54,775 bases of DNA from positions 1-54,775 of the forward strand of contig NZ_CALMAW010000033.1 of the NCBI RefSeq assembly GCF_937859915.1. Direction: 5' to 3'. The translations under genes were made by a program, and so were the position numbers. Of the stretch, positions 54,134 through 54,775 are shown in pieces (the stretch's first letter is position 1; each line of letters opens with the position of its first letter). A model generated the notes under the pieces. That model was not told the origin of the DNA. It was given only the letters and a program-made list of their open reading frames with translations, and did no database searches. Source of the stretch: an uncultured Sphingomonas sp. (lineage in GTDB: Bacteria; Pseudomonadota; Alphaproteobacteria; Sphingomonadales; Sphingomonadaceae).

Positions 54134-54313
54134 ATGGCAGTTCCTCCGCCCTCCGGCCCCCATTCGGACATCGACGGCTTGCATCGCAGCGCGCGCCACG
54201 GCGACATCAACCGTCATCGCGATGGCACCACCGCGGCAGAACAGCAGCACGACAGCCACGAGTCCAAGGCGAAACCCGAACAGGTCGAGCAAAAGCCCGG
54301 CGGCGATCGCTAA
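54134..54313 (+). CDS. Small basic/His-rich hydrophilic protein
   Basis: 59 residues: MAVPPPSGPHSDIDGLHRSA, RHGDINRHRDGTTAAEQQHD, SHESKAKPEQVEQKPGGDR. No recognisable domain, seven His residues. AGGAG precedes the ATG by about seven bases. Third of three tandem tiny genes. Too short for length-filtered callers. Confidence 0.6.
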   Translation: MAVPPPSGPHSDIDGLHRSARHGDINRHRDGTTAAEQQHDSHESKAKPEQVEQKPGGDR

Positions 54314-54397
54314 GCGACGGACCTCCGTCCGGTTCCCGCGCCGCGGATTCGGTCGACCAAGCCGGATATCGAGCATCCGGTCTTCCAAGGATCAGAT

Positions 54398-54775
54398 GTG
54401 ACGGATGTAGCGGACGAGCGTGACGGCGCGGAAGACAAGCCGTCGCCGGGTTTGTCCGAGCATGAGATCGAGTCCGTCGCCGAGCGTAAGGCGGGATCCG
54501 CCCGCGTTGTCCACGAGGTCATCCGCCTCCAAGGTGACGAGGAACTCGACCGACCGGTCCTGTCGCTGCTCTTCTCGGGCTTCGCCGCCGGTGTTGCGAT
54601 CTGCGCCTCCATCCTCGCCGAGGCGTTCCTCCACATGGCGCTGCCCGAGGCGCCCTGGGTCTCGCTGGTGTCGTCGCTGGGGTATAGCGTCGGCTTCGTG
54701 ATCGTGATCATGGGCAATCTCCAGCTCTTCACCGAGAATACCGTCACGCCGATCCTGCCGTTGCTGAACGAGCGT
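54398..54775 (+). CDS. Formate/nitrite transporter (FNT)-family protein, 3' end cut by window
   Basis: The first 126 residues are present. A charged cytoplasmic N-terminus (GLSEHEIESVAERKAGSARV) precedes hydrophobic helices PVLSLLFSGFAAGVAICASI and YSVGFVIVIMGNLQLFTENT. The last motif, GxLQLFTENT, is typical of the YfdC-like branch of the FNT channel family. GTG start with AAGG eight bases upstream. Partial; the pore-forming remainder is beyond the window. Confidence 0.85.
   Translation, partial: MTDVADERDGAEDKPSPGLSEHEIESVAERKAGSARVVHEVIRLQGDEELDRPVLSLLFSGFAAGVAICASILAEAFLHMALPEAPWVSLVSSLGYSVGFVIVIMGNLQLFTENTVTPILPLLNER

Overview
The window looks like chromosomal DNA of a Sphingomonas-type alphaproteobacterium. 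GC is high and genes are densely packed, with many GTG starts and 1-8 nt stop/start overlaps. It has a large TonB-dependent receptor beside glycoside hydrolases, an aerobic (CobG-type) cobalamin pathway, and a mannonate dehydratase whose active-site residues match, at an offset of one, those I remember for the Novosphingobium enzyme. I saw no rRNA, tRNA, CRISPR array, prophage or insertion sequence.

Layout. (1) 1-6.3 kb, mixed accessory genes: alpha/beta hydrolase, divergent SDR/TetR pair, divergent LysR/aldo-keto reductase pair, SRAP (YedK-type) protein. (2) 6.3-8.5 kb, leftward phosphate module: a protein fusing a Nudix hydrolase to a PhoU-like DUF47 domain, probably starting at an ATT codon, followed by a PiT phosphate transporter. 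(3) 8.7-16.3 kb, cobalamin riboswitch then cobG-H-I-J-L-E-M-F in one coupled run, with cobK on the opposite strand between cobJ and cobL. (4) 16.4-31.1 kb, a glucuronoxylan utilisation locus: GH3, ManD, hexuronate-type MFS transporter, GH35/DUF5597, TonB-dependent receptor, GH115 alpha-glucuronidase and GH43. Two near-identical LacI-type operators precede the GH3 gene and the receptor gene, and a strong terminator separates the receptor from GH115. (5) 31.2-32.4 kb, small genes of unknown function. (6) 32.8-40.8 kb, a complete kdp potassium system: a 27-residue membrane peptide, then kdpF-A-B-C-D-E, with a palindromic repeat between kdpB and kdpC. (7) 40.8-49.3 kb, DUF2252 and DsbA-type proteins, then a compact, probably catabolic cluster transcribed both ways from 47.4 kb: CMD-family protein, SnoaL/NTF2-like proteins, SDRs, a TauD-type dioxygenase and a TetR regulator. 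(8) 49.3-50.9 kb, a ribbon-helix-helix regulator with a clear three-half-site operator, driving a PHB-depolymerase-type esterase. (9) 51.1-53.5 kb, a coupled cassette: acyl-CoA-dehydrogenase-like protein, PIG-L deacetylase, NodS-like methyltransferase. (10) 53.7-54.8 kb, three tiny hydrophilic proteins and the start of a formate/nitrite-transporter-family gene cut by the window end.

How parts work together. The xylan locus reads as a full path: outer-membrane uptake, removal of side chains (GH115, GH43, GH35), release of xylose (GH3), uronate import and dehydration (MFS, ManD). The cob run supplies most corrin-ring steps under B12 feedback. The least understood parts are the Nudix-DUF47/PiT pair, the SDR/SnoaL/TauD cluster and the dehydrogenase/PIG-L/NodS cassette.
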